A stretch of DNA of 64,000 nucleotides from Paguma larvata (Eukaryota > Chordata > Mammalia > Carnivora > Viverridae): the NCBI GenBank assembly GCA_030068075.1, contig CM057841.1:38295030-38359029 (forward strand). The letters are read 5' to 3'. A program made the position numbers and the translations under genes. Positions 1 to 12,448 of the stretch are shown here, piece by piece. Under the pieces are notes generated by a model that had not been told where the DNA came from, did not search any database, and saw nothing but the letters and a program-made list of their open reading frames with translations. The stretch's first letter is position 1. The number at the start of each line of letters is the position of its first letter.

Positions 1-240
1 GTGCCACCTGGGTGGCTCAGTAGGTTAACTCCATTAACTTCAGCTCAGGTCATGATCTCATGGTTCATGAGTTTAAGTCCCATGTTTGGCTCTGTGCTGA
101 CAGCTCAGAGCCTGGAGCCTGCTTCAGATTCTGTGCCTCCCTCTCTTTGTGCCCTCCCTTGTTTATATTCTGTCTCTCTCTCTCAAAAATAAAAAAAAAA
201 ACAATAAACAATTTTAAAGAAAATTATTTAAAATTAAAAA
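1..240 (+). mobile_element. Feliform tRNA-derived SINE (SINEC_Fc type), head at window edge
   Basis: The tRNA-like head with a B-box-like block (ggttcatgagtttaagtccc), the 'tgacagctcagagcctgg' body, the CT-rich run and an A-rich tail occur in the normal order. The element starts at or just before base 1, so its left target-site duplication is not visible. It carries several substitutions against the usual body, for example in the second tRNA block. Confidence 0.9.
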
Positions 241-415
241 AAAGTTAATGAAAAGAAAAGACAGTGAGAAAAAAATATTTGCAACATATAAAAACATCAA
301 TAGACAAGTCTGCAAAATATATGAATGCCTTCCACAAATCAATAAATAAGACAATGAGGAAAATCTAATATTAAAATGAGGAAAAGCCTTGACTACTAGG
401 CATTTAACAGTGAAA

Positions 416-617
416 GGGGCACTTGGGTGACTGTCAGTTAAGTAACCGACTCTTGATTTTGGTTGAGGTCATGATCCCAGGGTTGTGGGACTGAGCCCCG
501 TGTAGGGCTCTGAGCTGAGGGTGGAACCTGCTTAAGATTCTCTTTATCTCCCTCTTCCCCTCTCCCCCACCTGCATTCTCTCTCAACTAAAAAAATTAAT
601 TAAGTAAAAATTAAAAA
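416..617 (+). mobile_element. Carnivore SINE, older SINEC type
   Basis: The head (ggggcacttgggtga) and the block 'ggtcatgatcccagggtt' followed by 'gggctctgagctgagggtgg' match the older carnivore-wide SINEC body rather than the felid body, which would read 'tgacagctcagagcctgg'. The CT-rich run and A-rich tail follow. Flanks show only a weak repeat (gtgaaag/atgaagg), consistent with an old insertion. Confidence 0.8.
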
Positions 618-1149
618 AAATGAAGGACAAACTCTTGTGTACTTGTAATATTTAGTAATTTCAGTTGCTATTTCAAAGGAAAGAATGTTCAGCATCTTCA
701 AATTTAATTATGGATTAATGTGTGCATCGAACAAAAGTAAATAAAAGATTTAAAGCAAAAGAGAAACAATTCTAACTACATTTCTTCTCTGAGGGTTCCC
801 TTATTTAGTAAGATACTGATTTTGCTGTGACAAGGACATAAACGATATAATTTTATTATCTCTCTCACTAAACAAAAATTATCCTTAATACTGAATAATT
901 GTAGCAAATTTATAATATCTTCAAGATAATGTCAGGTATATTTACTATATAAAAATGAACTCCCAAACATTTTAATTTCATCTGCTAGATAATAAATTGA
1001 CAACTATATTGAAATTAACTTAGTTGATTTTCTAAGGAAGCATGTGGCATCATTAATAAAGGGCCAGTATCAATTATTTACTTATTTTCAAGTTCACTAA
1101 TAGTTTACTGCCAGCAAAATCTGTTGTTGACACCATCTAGTTAAGTTTA
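618..1149. other. Plain AT-rich intergenic DNA
   Basis: About 530 bases of AT-rich sequence between the second SINE and the antisense L1 region. Nothing recognisable was seen in it. Confidence 0.5.
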
Positions 1150-2390
1150 TTTCTTTTCTGTCATTACATATTCGACACTAGAATTTCAATTTGGTCCTTT
1201 TATTATTATTGTTGCTATTGTTATTATGATTACTGTTGTTGATATATCTTTGTTGATGTTCCCTATTTGTTGAGACTTAGTCATTATACAATCCTTTAAT
1301 TCTTTGAACATGGTTTTAATTCTTTATTTTCTGCGTATGAACCGTACTTAATTATTCTTCATGACTCAATTTTTTTCGATGTTGAAAATGAACAACTTTA
1401 GGTAACATATCCTGGTAATTTGGAAATCAGGTCCTAACCGCATTGAGTTTAATTTGCTGAGCTTTGTTTTCCTGTTGTGATTGTTATTTTAGTTATTTCC
1501 TAGACTTCCGGAGATTCTGCATTTCCAGCATTATAAAGTCACTGAGTCCTCTACTTACTTTTTTTTTTAAGTTCCCGCTTGTATTTTTAAATCTAGCTTC
1601 CTAAAGGTTACCTGAGTCACCACAACTTAGTGTTTAGTCACTGAATAACAATTTTTCTCTAAATACCTTGAGCTAGTAAGCCCCCCTACCTTTTGCCAAG
1701 GGGAACTGTGTCTGAAGGTGAGCTGTCACATTTACAAAGTTACAATTGAGCCCTAGCTTTCACTTTACTTCAAGATCAACCAGAGTTGAGATACTACTGG
1801 GTTGTCTTCCTCGCTCATTCTTGGGCATGTGAACAATCCTGCCCATGTCCACAAACTTGTAGATCCCCAGAAGTATGTGCAAATTTTTCAAAGTCTCCCA
1901 GGGTCATCTACTTTTCTGAGTCTTCCTTTCTGATTTTTGACCAAACTTTTACAGACCTCAAGTGAAATCACAGCCTTAGGTAGCTGCAATGTTAATGATC
2001 AAGTCAATTTCTCATTTCTTGGCAACTCTCTGTAAATGAGGTTTCTCCAGTTAAGCAGCAAGACTCATCATAACATAAACGGTATTCTGGGATGGGACTC
2101 GTCTGTTGGATATGAGATCACTGGCATTTTGTTACGGCCACTCCATCAAGCTGGATACCAGGGGGATGGCATTAGTCCCAAGTTAAAATACCATAGAAGA
2201 TGCCATTCTTATTGAGAGCCAGTAGTTTTTCTGGAAAAAATGCCTTTGATTCATTTCCAAAGTTCTTAAAGAGTAGATTTTGATAGTTTTTCTAGTATCT
2301 TATTGCTTTCTTTTGGTAGCAGATTCAGCAAGGACCTAACTCCACCATTCTAGAAGTTCTGCTTGACCAGTATCATTAGCCAAAGTTCTC
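1150..2390 (-). mobile_element. Old L1, antisense 5' region
   Basis: Bases about 1160-1520 follow the recognisable reverse complement of an old mammalian L1 (L1M) 5' untranslated region: a 'tttggtcctttt' block, 'ttgttgatgttccctatttg', 'cctttaattctttgaacatgg', then 'gttgaaaatgaacaactttagg' split across lines, and 'ttgctgagctttg'. The downstream part to about 2390 (ending near 'aactccaccattctagaag') fits the same region but is too diverged to be sure of its limits. It is non-coding. Within it, 1200-1241 is an imperfect TTA/TTG repeat. Confidence 0.55.
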
Positions 2391-3507
2391 CAGTAGAGTC
2401 AATAAATGGAAACATTCACAGCTATTGCTTCAGTGTTAAAAAAATACTTTTGTTAGGAGACCTCACCTGTTATATATGATGTGCTTTAAAGGGAGGTGTT
2501 ATTATGTACATGCAGAGAAAAATTTGAAATAGGAAATAAGAAAAATTGATTTATAGAAATAGTCATTTGATCTAAATAAAGAGTCATGATTCAAAGAGGA
2601 ATATATAAACACACATGTTGGTATATGCATTAAATTATTACTTTTGTGCTCAAACTTCTAAAATAAGAGCTAATTTTAAAGTAGATGCTGAAGATGTTCA
2701 GTAGATTCTGGTTTTCTAGTTTTCATATTGTCAGTAGTATCATTGTCATTCCATAGTCATAAAGTAAATGTTGACAAACTTCTTGTGCATCTTGAAATTT
2801 CATCATCTCTCTTATGAAATGGAAATTCAATAACTGATATTTCACTAGAAATATATTTTATTTTCTAGGTCATTAGTTCCATGTCAGCTCATTAAAAAAA
2901 TTCAAAAAGTGTGATTCATCATTCATATACACAAATACTTTAAGTGATGTTAAATTTACAAAACTGCTGATAATCAATGACTTTGATTTCTCCCCAAAAA
3001 ACAATTTCATATAGTTTGTGACAGATGATGTCACTAAACCACTCGACAAGGTATGTTTATTGTTATATGTAAGCTTTATAGCAGCGATTTATAGTCTTCA
3101 ATTCCCAAAGATATTGTACACGTGATGTTTTTGAAAGGAAGATGTTGATTTAAATTGCAAATGGAAAAGTATAAGAAAAAAGGAAAAGGATTATCACTGG
3201 TTGGTATTCAATTTGACTACATTGAGATAACTTTGTTTTTGAGACACATATCTCATGCACTACCGAATAAGAACATGGTAGAAAATGGAAGCACAAAATA
3301 TAGGCCTTTAATTAACATCCAAAGATATTTTAATGAATTACTAATAACATTACTTCTTTTAAAAATCTGGAGCAAATGTTAAACCACTTAAGGTTACTGG
3401 TGTAACTGGAACTGTCCTGGGATAACCAAGAGGTATTGACTGTAGTGAGAAATATTTGAAAAGTTGTCCAAACTTATTAATCATCCAGGACACGCAAATT
3501 AAAAACA
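2391..3507. other. Plain AT-rich intergenic DNA
   Basis: About 1.1 kb with no recognised repeat. The only open frame of note is 75 codons at 3155-3382. It has no recognisable protein similarity and looks like chance. Confidence 0.5.
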
Positions 3508-3744
3508 AATCTCTTTTGGGGGCACCCAGGTGGCTCAGTCAGTTAAGTGTCTAACTTCGGCTCAGGTCATGATCTTGCAGTTTGCGAATTTGAGCCCCGC
3601 ATTGGGCTCTGTCCTGACAGCTCAGAGCCTGGAGCCTCTTTCAGATTCTCTGTCTCTACCTCTCTCTGCCCCTTCGATGCTCATGCTCTATGTCTCTCAA
3701 TAATAAATAAAAAGAACATTAAAGAATATTTTTAATCTCTTTTG
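3508..3744 (+). mobile_element. Feliform SINE with 11-bp target-site duplication
   Basis: The SINE body runs 3519-3733 and is bracketed by the direct repeat aatctcttttg at 3508-3518 and 3734-3744. Head, B-box-like block, 'ctgtcctgacagctcagagc' body and AATAAA-type tail are present in order. The perfect duplication indicates an intact L1-mediated insertion. Confidence 0.93.
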
Positions 3745-3799
3745 AAAAAATGATGTTCTATCTGGATAGATTATTTTCTGACCATCTAACTGACTCTCT

Positions 3800-3935
3800 G
3801 CTTCTGACTTTGCTCCACTACCATCTCAACAATAGTGTGATTTTTTTATACTATATTCATTGTTTTATTCCTAAAGAATGAAACAGTGCCTGACACATAG
3901 TAGGTACTCATATTTATGAAGTGATTAGTGTAAAT
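3800..3935 (+). mobile_element. L2-like 3' end fragment
   Basis: The block 'cagtgcctgacacatagtag' followed by 'gtactcatatttatgaa' matches the common 3' end of mammal-wide L2. It is short and diverged; a MIR in the opposite orientation shares part of this string, so the family call is tentative. Confidence 0.5.
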
Positions 3936-4532
3936 AACAATTTCTTAATACAAATAAATCAAGCCGGCAGAATTGTTTAAAATCAGATAGTACATTTATT
4001 CCTGTGGTTAAACCTAAGTCAAATACATTGGTTCCAATTGACATTCTGGGAATTCATTGAGATGGTACTGAGTTAACCACCAGCATATAACAAGTACCTA
4101 GCTGGACTATTTGGGATCACTAGAACACCTACTTCTCTTTTGAAATGTCCGAATATAGTTGAGATTGACAATAATCTAATTTGGTTTCATGAATATTGTA
4201 TGGGCAAAAAATATACATATAAATTGTTGCTGGAGAATTACATTGGGCCTAAAAAACAAAAAATAAGCAAACTCAAATATAAACTCATAGAGAGAAATTC
4301 TATGACCTTCTGTTACCATTGACAAAGCAAGATGCACACCACACAAAGATACTTGGTCGTTATTGACAAGTAAATTAATTAATTTAATTTAACTGCTTGG
4401 TATTGGAGACTTACCTCTAGTATTTCTGACATAGAGTCTTTCTTCTCAATAATTATAATCAAAGAGGAGTTTGAGAACCAAAGCACAGAAAAGCATCCAC
4501 CAACTTGAAAATGTCATGTACTTAGTGAATAA

Positions 4533-4732
4533 GCAGTTAATTATTATTTTTTATATGTAGAAGGAGCAGACAGAGAGGGAGAGAGAGAATTCCAAGCAGG
4601 CTCAGTGATGTCAGCACAGAGCCTGATGCGAGGCCTGAGTGCACGAGCCAGGAGATTGTGACCTGAACTGAAATCAAGAGTCGGACGTTCAAGTGACTGA
4701 GCCACCAAGGCGTCCCAATATGCAGTTAATTA
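4533..4732 (-). mobile_element. Feliform SINE, antisense, 5'-body truncated, 11-bp TSD
   Basis: The reverse-complement head (gactgagccaccaaggcgtccc) ends at about 4721, and the body 'tcagcacagagcctgatgcg' lies upstream. The direct repeat gcagttaatta at 4533-4543 and 4722-4732 brackets the copy. Part of the mid-body, including 'tccaggctctgagctg', is deleted. Confidence 0.88.
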
Positions 4733-5740
4733 AAATGATGTTTATCAGTGCTCAAACTAAATATATCTTTTACATTAAGTTTACAACATTAATCCCCTTC
4801 CCAAACATTTGGGCTGTTTCTATCGAAATTCCTCAGTGAAGAAAATAAAGCATATATTTGCATTGGATATTCATAGCAATCAGTCTGGGTCTATACTGTT
4901 TCAGTTGATTTATAGTGGGTCAGAATTCTTTAATTATTGGCAGGCATTCTGTTCTGCTAATACAATAGAAATCCTAAGACTGTTACTGAAGTCGTCTTGT
5001 AGGGAGTGTATTTTAAAAGCCTTACCTATACGGGTAACATGGGATGTGTTAATGATACACTATAGATGTGTCGATGATACACTATGGATGACATTCTGGC
5101 TGTCACTATGGAGAAAGGTAAATGATTCTTCAGAGTGTCTGTCAGAGACACTACAGAGTATTTTCTTGTTTTCTACTTTTCCATCACATGCTGAAAATAA
5201 ATTTTAAAAATTGAGTCTTTGCTCATTTAAATGTATCTCAAATGATTACTTATCCCATAAGAACATAAAGATTATGTTAAAAAAGTTGGAAAAGACAAAA
5301 AACAAATTCAGAAAGTCATATGAATAATATAACTACATCTGTGTTTTATCAATAAAACTTGATGAGGCAGAAATTATATTTTCTCCCAGAGGCTCTGGAA
5401 CTAGTGTACTCGTAATGCTGTGATTGTATTCCTGGTGTCATGAACGAGGTTAAAAACTATATCTATGACATTATTCCCAGCATCCAGAATACTAATGTAC
5501 TAGCAGGGGGTTATCTCTTCTGGGCTGGAAGGATTGAATTTGGGAAAATGAGAAGAATGTGGGCAATTAATCTAATTCAGACACCTGAAAACTTTTTTAA
5601 AATGAAATACTACCTATGTAAGTAAGCCTTTTCTTTTCTCTTAGAATAGTTTAGTCTGTTCTGTAAGGTTGACAATGCAGGCTCAATTTGATCTACAGAC
5701 ACACATCAACTTATATCGAACTGTTGTTCAAGGAAAACCT
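4733..5740. other. Unique intergenic DNA with an unsupported 132-codon frame
   Basis: No repeat family recognised. A 132-codon plus-strand frame at 4809-5207 has no recognisable domain, no splice or promoter context, and spans a 22-bp tandem duplication (5043-5086). I treat it as chance, not a gene. Confidence 0.5.
5043..5086. repeat. 22-bp tandem duplication
   Basis: Unit 1 (5043-5064, gatgtgttaatgatacac + tata) and unit 2 (5065-5086, gatgtgtcgatgatacac + tatg) are adjacent and differ at three positions. It is a simple two-copy tandem duplication. Confidence 0.9.
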
Positions 5741-5744
5741 ATGT

Positions 5745-5890
5745 AACGATGATTTGAAAAGCTAATTAAAATGCAGATTCCCTGGCCACATGCTTAAAAG
5801 TAATGACTCATAATCTCTGGGAAACGACCGAAATGGTTATAATTTTAACTAGCTTCCCTGGTGATTTTGCTATTCACTAAAGAATGTGAA
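5745..5890 (+). mobile_element. MER5-like hAT fragment (copy 1 of 3)
   Basis: The string 'ttaaaatgcagattccctgg' and the later 'cttccctggtgattttgc' match the MER5 non-autonomous hAT layout. The terminal inverted repeats are not clear in this copy. Confidence 0.45.
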
Positions 5891-5906
5891 ATAGTCTACT
5901 TATTAC

Positions 5907-6090
5907 TAATGCTTCTCAAACTTTACCATTTACCATAATTACCCCAGGACTTGTTAGGATACAGACTGCTGGTCTCACCCAGTTTCTGATTTGTCATATA
6001 TGAAGTGCAATTTGGGAAAGGGCATGTCTAACACATTCTCGGGTGAGACTAATGTTACTGACCAAAGAACAATGGTTTGAGAACCGCTGC
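5907..6090 (+). mobile_element. MER5A-like hAT MITE (copy 2 of 3)
   Basis: The left end 'aatgcttctcaaactttacc' and right end 'aacaatggtttgagaaccgc' are the imperfect terminal inverted repeats expected of MER5A (ggttctcaaact). The internal 'ggacttgttaggatacagac' and 'cagtttctgattt' also match. Length is close to the usual 189 bp. Confidence 0.75.
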
Positions 6091-6094
6091 TCCA

Positions 6095-6275
6095 CAAGAA
6101 TGCTTTGCAAACTAAAGCAAACACAAGAATTTGCCTGAAAATTCTGTTAAAACAAAGATTCTAAAGTCCTACCTCCAGAAATTTTGGTTCAGTAGGTCAG
6201 GAGTGGGGCCTAATAGCTTATTTCTAACAAGTTTCTAGATAATGACTTACGGTGCTCTGTTAAGAACTACAAATC
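6095..6275 (+). mobile_element. MER5A-like hAT MITE (copy 3 of 3)
   Basis: The core 'ttggttcagtaggtcaggag' + 'tggggcctaatag' followed by 'tttctaacaagtttctagat' is the characteristic MER5A centre. The ends are more decayed than in the neighbouring copy. Confidence 0.75.
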
Positions 6276-7316
6276 TTCAACTCTATTAAAACACTTGGAC
6301 TATGGAGTTGAGTCAATTACCTCCCCCCTGATTTGTCTATAAATTTCCAGTTCACAAAATATAATGAAAAAATGCTAAGAGAAAAAAAAATGTTTTCAAT
6401 TCTATTAGCAGCAGAGCAGTTATGCACAAATGTGTTCTAAAAGATGGTTGCGGGCTACCTCCATTGGCTATTTCAGAAGCCTACTCATCACGCAGTGAGA
6501 GAAACTGAATCTCTTCCTATCCAACTAGCAATCCCAAAGCCTTGTTCTGATTGTGTGCCCACTGGTGGGGACAGTAAAGAAGAGATAGATCAAGCACCAA
6601 ACAGGGTAGCTGTCATTACAGATTAAGCCTCTGGGTGTGGTTTGGGAGACTGAACAACAGGATGCAAGTCATCAGCTAAAAAACTAAAAAAAAAAAAAAA
6701 AAAAAAAAAGAAAATGAAACAAAATATACCCAAACGAGTACTGCGGTAAGAAATAAATATCCAATTTTAAAAATTGTAAAAGTCAAAGTGAACACAGAGT
6801 AATCCCTCATTTTGTTGAAAATAATATTTTCTGTTTTACTAAAAATAACAATGATCAATAATATATTAATAGAAAATGAGTAAATTAGTATACAGTTTTG
6901 AGGGGAAAATTCACAAATGAGGTAGCTTACAAGATCAGTCAAGGAAAGATAATCTATTTTTTCCCCAAATGTTTCTGGCTCAAAGGTTTCTGGTCAACGA
7001 TCTGCAATGACAAGCAAATAATAGAGAGCATGATGAATATACTGTTTCTGGAATTTCAGCAAATAAAAATTATCACAATACGGAAAAAATAATGTTATTA
7101 CAAATGATATATTATCTATATGGAAATGTAATGTGCAAGCTGGCCTAATTTTTTTTTTTTTATATTCTTCAGATCTGTCATGAGCCAAAATAATGGTTCA
7201 CTTCTTTGGCAATGGTTCACTTCTCAAAACAGCAAAGACTATCCTCATCACTAATAAATAATAAGAGTTGGACCTATTTTTCTAAGAAGTTTTCATCTTT
7301 TATAAACTGTTTTTTA
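6276..7316. other. Unique intergenic DNA with a 24-base A run
   Basis: An A run at 6686-6709 has no upstream gene-like or SINE-like sequence, so it is not explained as a retroposon tail. No other feature was recognised in this kilobase. Confidence 0.5.
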
Positions 7317-7497
7317 ACGTTAATTTGTTTTTGATAGAGGGGTGGGGGAGGGGCAGAGAGAGAGGCAGACACAAAATGCAAAGCTGGCTTCAAGGTGTCA
7401 GCACAGAGCCTGACGTGGGGCTTGAACCCACAAACTGTGAGATCATGACCTGAGCTGAAGTCAAATGCTTAACTGACTGAGTCACCCAGGTGTTCCA
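7317..7497 (-). mobile_element. Feliform SINE, antisense
   Basis: Reverse-complement body with 'gggggaggggcagagagaga' (the CT-run complement), 'gtcagcacagagcctgacg' and the head complement 'actgagtcacccagg'. The flanks share a weak aaact...ttttaa repeat, so the target-site duplication is uncertain. Confidence 0.88.
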
Positions 7498-8286
7498 AAA
7501 CTTTTTAATTTAAAGAGAATGTCCTGTGACTACCATCCACTCCCCACCCTCCCCCAACATACCCACATATCCATGACGAGCATGAAAATGAAGCTTTGGT
7601 TTTATAATGAGCATCAATGGGGGAAACAGAGATAGAAATATATTTATGCAAACTAAAAGAGAATGAAATATATTTCACAACAGGTTAACCTGGTTTCAGT
7701 CATAAACAAACAGAAGAAGAAAATTATTTACATGAGATACAATTCGAAATCTCATTTAACTGTCAGAACAATTTGCAAGAAATTCATTTTATAAATGAAA
7801 ATACTGTAGGAGAAGGACAGTCTAACATTTGACTCATCTGGAAGCTTATAGGAATTATGCCTGGTTCTTTATGTATATTATCTAATTTTGTTCTCAGAAT
7901 GATAATCTAGAGAGTAGACATCTGGGAAACTGAAGCAACTCACACAATTTAGAAAAATACTCACTTCAAAAGTTCTGGAGTACAATCAAGGAATTTGTTT
8001 AGCCCTATGCTTGGCGTATAAAATACAGAGGTAATTAATAGTTAAATAAATATTATTTAATATGCAACTATTTAAGATTTAAATAATTAAATAAAATATG
8101 TGTGCATATATATGAGAGGTGTGTATATATAAACATATGTTTTTGTATATGTATATATATACACATACTTTATGTATGTATATGCATGTATTTGTGCAAG
8201 GTATGCACATGCACATATAGGTACATATGTATGGTACTATTTACTATACATGGGATAAAAATTTATATTTCTGTTCTTTCAATAGT
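7498..8286. other. Intergenic DNA ending in TA/TG-rich low complexity
   Basis: The first 600 bases are unremarkable. From about 8097 to 8235 the sequence is TA/TG/CA-rich (repeated atatat, gtatgtat, acacat), a decayed dinucleotide microsatellite. Confidence 0.6.
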
Positions 8287-8508
8287 AACAATTCAAGATA
8301 GAGGGGCACCTGGGTGGCTCAGCTGGTTAAGCATCTAACTTCAAATTAGGTCATGATTTCATGGTTTGTGAGTTCAAGCCCCGCATCAGGCTACATGCTG
8401 AAAGTGTGGAGCCTGCTTAGGATTCCTTCTCTCTCCCTCTCTATCTGCCCCTCCCCTACTTGCTGTCTCTCTCTCAAAATAAACTTAAAAAAAAAGAACA
8501 ATTCAAGA
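8287..8508 (+). mobile_element. Feliform SINE with 12-bp TSD
   Basis: The body runs 8299-8496 between direct repeats aacaattcaaga at 8287-8298 and 8497-8508. Head 'ggggcacctgggtggctcag' is intact. The mid-body reads 'acatgctgaaagtgtggagc' and is diverged from the usual felid body. Confidence 0.93.
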
Positions 8509-9673
8509 GAGATACTGGTGATTAAAGACATTTTAATTTATGGCTTGGGATGGTATTACTGAAATTGCACAGGTCTGGACTTAGGCCCCTTTGAATAAAA
8601 TATTGCAATTATATTAGTAATGATCCTTTGTCCATCTCTAAAGTATTTTCAAAAGATATTTCCCTTGTCACATGAGACATAAATTTGTATTTCTAAGATA
8701 ATTGGGATAGGGTTAAAAATCTGCTTTGCAAACTTTTAGACACACATTGGTACGCTGGCAAATATATCTACAGGGATGTAAGACATATACTATAACAATT
8801 ATTACTGATAGCATTGATTATCATAATTCAAATTAACTTAGAGATACAAGAAATACTATAATTTCATTTTTATTGGCAATTTTTATATTAAAATGAAATG
8901 ATGTTGGTTTTTAGGGAACTGTTACATTTATGGAACCTTTTCTTGAAATGTACCATGAATCTTCCAAGGGCTGAATAAACTGGAAAAGAAAAAGCAGTTA
9001 TGAAACCTGGTGACCAAAGATGTGCTTTCAAATGCCAAGAGTCAGAGATAAGATTTTAGGAGATTATGATAATACTGATCAGTTGTTTTGAGATAATGTT
9101 CTCGTACATCGATAACAATAAAAGGTGAGTGAGGAGGAATGATTAGATACTCCATGACAGGGGACTGTCTTGGGAAATATGTATACAGATCCATTTTTAA
9201 TTTTGGAGACTCTGTAATCCATTTTCATTTCAGCTCATAATATGTTGATAGTGGGTTGCAGGAAAAATGCTATTAAGATGACTTGTTTATACAATTTTCT
9301 GCAGTAAATGAATTGATCTTCCCATTTATTTGATTTGTGATGATGGCATTTGTCATGCTTCCTTAGGACTGCAATCCAAATTTTAAGAAACCTCTGGCAT
9401 GAGGAGTGACAGGAAAAGTAATGAAAGCTTGTTTCCAGTGTACTTCTTGATGGATGCTATCAGTATCTTCTTTATTTTTCTAAAGGTTTTATTTAGGCAT
9501 TTGTAAAACAAAAACAAAAACAAAAACAAAAACAGGGGAAAATAAATTTTTAGACAACTGTGGTATTAAGTAGTCTTTATTGGGGTAGATATCTAGTAGC
9601 ACTCTTGCCTTATTTTTTCCCCCAATACTAAAACTTCCAGAAGGTACAATGTAGCTTATTCAAATCAAGAAGG
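8509..9673. other. Unique intergenic DNA
   Basis: No repeat family recognised apart from a short (AAAAAC)n-like run at 9504-9533. Confidence 0.5.
9504..9533. repeat. (AAAAAC)n short microsatellite
   Basis: Four to five copies of a hexamer-like AAAAAC unit in a row. Confidence 0.85.
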
Positions 9674-9921
9674 AGCTTGCTGGGGGCACCTGGGTGGCTC
9701 AGTCAGTTAAGCAACCGACTCTTGATTTTGGCTCACGTCATGATCTCATGGTTTGTGAGATTGAGCCCCACAATAGGCTCTGTGCTGACAACGTGGAACC
9801 TGCCTGGGATTCTCTCTCTCCCTCTATGTTTGCCCCACCCCCCAACTCTCTCTCTCTCTCTCTCTCTCTCTCAAAATAAATAAATATTAAAAAAAAAAGG
9901 CAGCAGCAGCAGCAGCTTGCT
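9674..9921 (+). mobile_element. Feliform SINE with expanded (TC)n and a CAG run at its tail
   Basis: Head 'ggggcacctgggtggctcag' starts near 9684; the body carries an expanded (TC)n run at about 9845-9873 and an AATAAATA tail. The repeat agcttgct at 9674-9681 and 9914-9921 is the likely target-site duplication. Five CAG units (9901-9915) sit between the A tail and the right duplication. Confidence 0.9.
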
Positions 9922-12448
9922 TCATAGTGAGGGCTTGGAAAATCAAAAAAGTGTCAAGTAAAGTATGGGAGAGTTCAGTCGTGGATGGCCTGGTGGGAAG
10001 GAAAGAAAATGTAGTCAAATGTCTTTGGAAAATGTAAAACAAATACGAAGGAAAAATAAACTCTAATTCTGGCTATAGAATTGAAGCCTCAGAGATTGAG
10101 TGTAGAATAATTAGCCAGTAAAGCCTATGTACCATGATTGGGTGATTGTTTTTGAAGGCAAAATAGCCAGGTAGTTTGAAACTGTGCCAACTAGTTTCCT
10201 GACAGTATGTGATTTAATCTGTTTCAGATTAATGATCTCTATAACGAGGGTCAGAACTATCCTGAAATATATGTTTGCTAGGATAATTAGCAATGATGAT
10301 GATGAGGAAGACATCAGAGGCCATTATGAATCTTTTCCTCAGAATGTAGAATGAACTACTAACAAGAAAAAGGAAATAATAATCAACTAACATCATCCTG
10401 CAATGTTGGTACCATCTTCTGGCAAAGAAACCTTCTGTGTTATATTTTATATTATTTTATTTTATATTTTCTTGAATTGTTTTAATTTATTTTATTTTAA
10501 TCTCAGATTTCTTTTTTGATTCCTCCCAGCTCCATTAGTCACTAGTCATTGTTCAGGTGACTACTTCCTATTTCATGTGACAGAAAGTGGTGTGCTACTG
10601 AATGTTGGACAAATGGTCCTAGGAGAGTGGAAGAGAAACTTGCTTTATAATTCCTGCCAATTTCTGTGGTGTAAATACTCCCAATGTGACCAATTGCAAG
10701 CTACCATTAATTTAATAATCACTTCATAAATACTTAAAAATTTAACAGTTGACTTTATGCACCAGTTAAGCTGATTCTTTTAGAATCTGCTGGTCTCTGC
10801 TGGCCCTTTAGATTCCCCTTTCAGAAAGCACTCCCTTTTCCACAGCAGCATGTATGTGATGGTTCTTTCTGCATATTTGCCTTTGCTCCTTGATAAACTT
10901 ATTTACTTTTCTTCACAAACTTTTTAATAATTCACAAATAACAGGTTGGGTATTTTAAAATATGAAATTAAAAGATTCTTGAAACCATCCATCTATTCCA
11001 TTTTACTCACTGCTCACTCCTTATGTGACTCTGGGGAAGAAAAATGGACAAGGTCCTTGACTCCAATGAGCTTATATTCTGTCAGAGAAAAGAATGAATA
11101 AAACGTGTAGAGGAAATGTAAACATTCAGATGGATATGTGTTCTGGAAGGAAAGCGGTCAAGGAAGTCAGCAAGACCACAGACAGCTGCTAAGGAAGTGA
11201 GGCTAGGGCTAAAATGTGAAGAAAGCATGGGAAGGAACCAGGAAAAAAGGAGAGGATGGAGAATTTCAGGCGCAGGGAATTATGTAGGCAAACAGGAGAA
11301 GTATGTAAAGATCAGCCTTTGGGTGGCAAAGACCGTGGGATTTTAAATGGAGTGACAGAGTATCACCGGGCATATTAAAAAAATAAATAAATTTACCATA
11401 GGAACCCTACTGCAACAGCCAGACTGTAGAATGTAACTTGACCATTTGAGTCATTGCTCAACTGCAAAGTTAGTGACAGAACTTGAAGTAGATTTCATTT
11501 TTCCTGATTTTCATTTAGTATAATTTTTATAAACAACACAATACCACTAAAATATCGAACATGAATCAATCCTCCAAAATATGAAAGCAATTATTTGAAA
11601 AGAGCAAAAGGTCATAACGTATTTTTTCTATTAAAATTTTTAAATGCAAAGTACTTGAGAAAAATAAACTTGATGAAATATCTAGAATTTTGCAACACAT
11701 ATTGATGTGACTGTGCTTACATCTCTGCCTTATAACTGACTTCAGCTTTTTCCAAGAAAGTAATAGCTGAAGGAAGACATTCCTTCTACGCCTTCATGAT
11801 TGCAGTTAATTTATGTCATACTGTATTATTTACTAACATAACAAAAATCTGTTTTACCCTCATATGAATATTGTGATTAATTATTAAAGTGGGGAATTAA
11901 ACCATGCAACTAAATACAGAACTAAGAAAAGCCAGATTTTCTCCAAGTGTGTATGGTTGTTTTTATTTCCCTTATCAACTCCTACTCATACATACACAAT
12001 CCATTTCCACGAACACACCCAGAGACACAAATATGCTTCCACACAGAATGATAGAAACTAGTGTTAATGGAGCGCTGATGAGTGATCAGCACAGCCTTAA
12101 GCACCTGACGAACAATACAATGTCTATTTCTTTGAAATTCCATAAGGAATACAGAATCATTAACTCTTTTACAAATGAAAGAAACTCAAGGATGAAAGAA
12201 AGCAAAAAAGAAGCATGTGAGAAATTAGGAAGGTAGAATATTAGCATTCCAAATACAGAGTGTCTGCAGTAAATCCCAAAATGTTGTAACCAGGACAGAG
12301 AGAGCTGGAAATAACTCTCAACCGGTTTGAGAAGTAAAAACAAAACAAAACAAGAATAGAAATCATAAAAAAAAAAGATTGAGAAAAAAGAGAAATATAC
12401 AACTGCATGCATAAGTAATTCTGCAAACAGAATTAACATTATGAAGGG
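9922..12448. other. Mostly unique intergenic DNA with one ancient-repeat block
   Basis: Around 11035-11110 the string 'tggacaaggtccttgactcc' followed by 'aatgagcttatattctgtc' resembles the ancient mammal-wide repeat that reads 'aacaagacagac...ccctgccctcatggagctt'. Around 12070-12215 there is a weak MIR-like segment. A 110-codon plus frame (11904-12236) and a 117-codon minus frame (12086-12439) overlap each other and show no recognisable protein. Confidence 0.45.

Noticed and set aside
4809..5207. 132-codon plus-strand open frame
   Set aside because: No recognisable domain, no promoter or splice context, and it spans a 22-bp tandem duplication that would insert repeated residues. Chance in AT-rich DNA is the simplest reading.
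12086..12439. 117-codon minus-strand frame overlapping a plus-strand 110-codon frame
   Set aside because: F/L-rich product from A-rich plus-strand DNA; the two frames overlap antisense and neither resembles a known protein.
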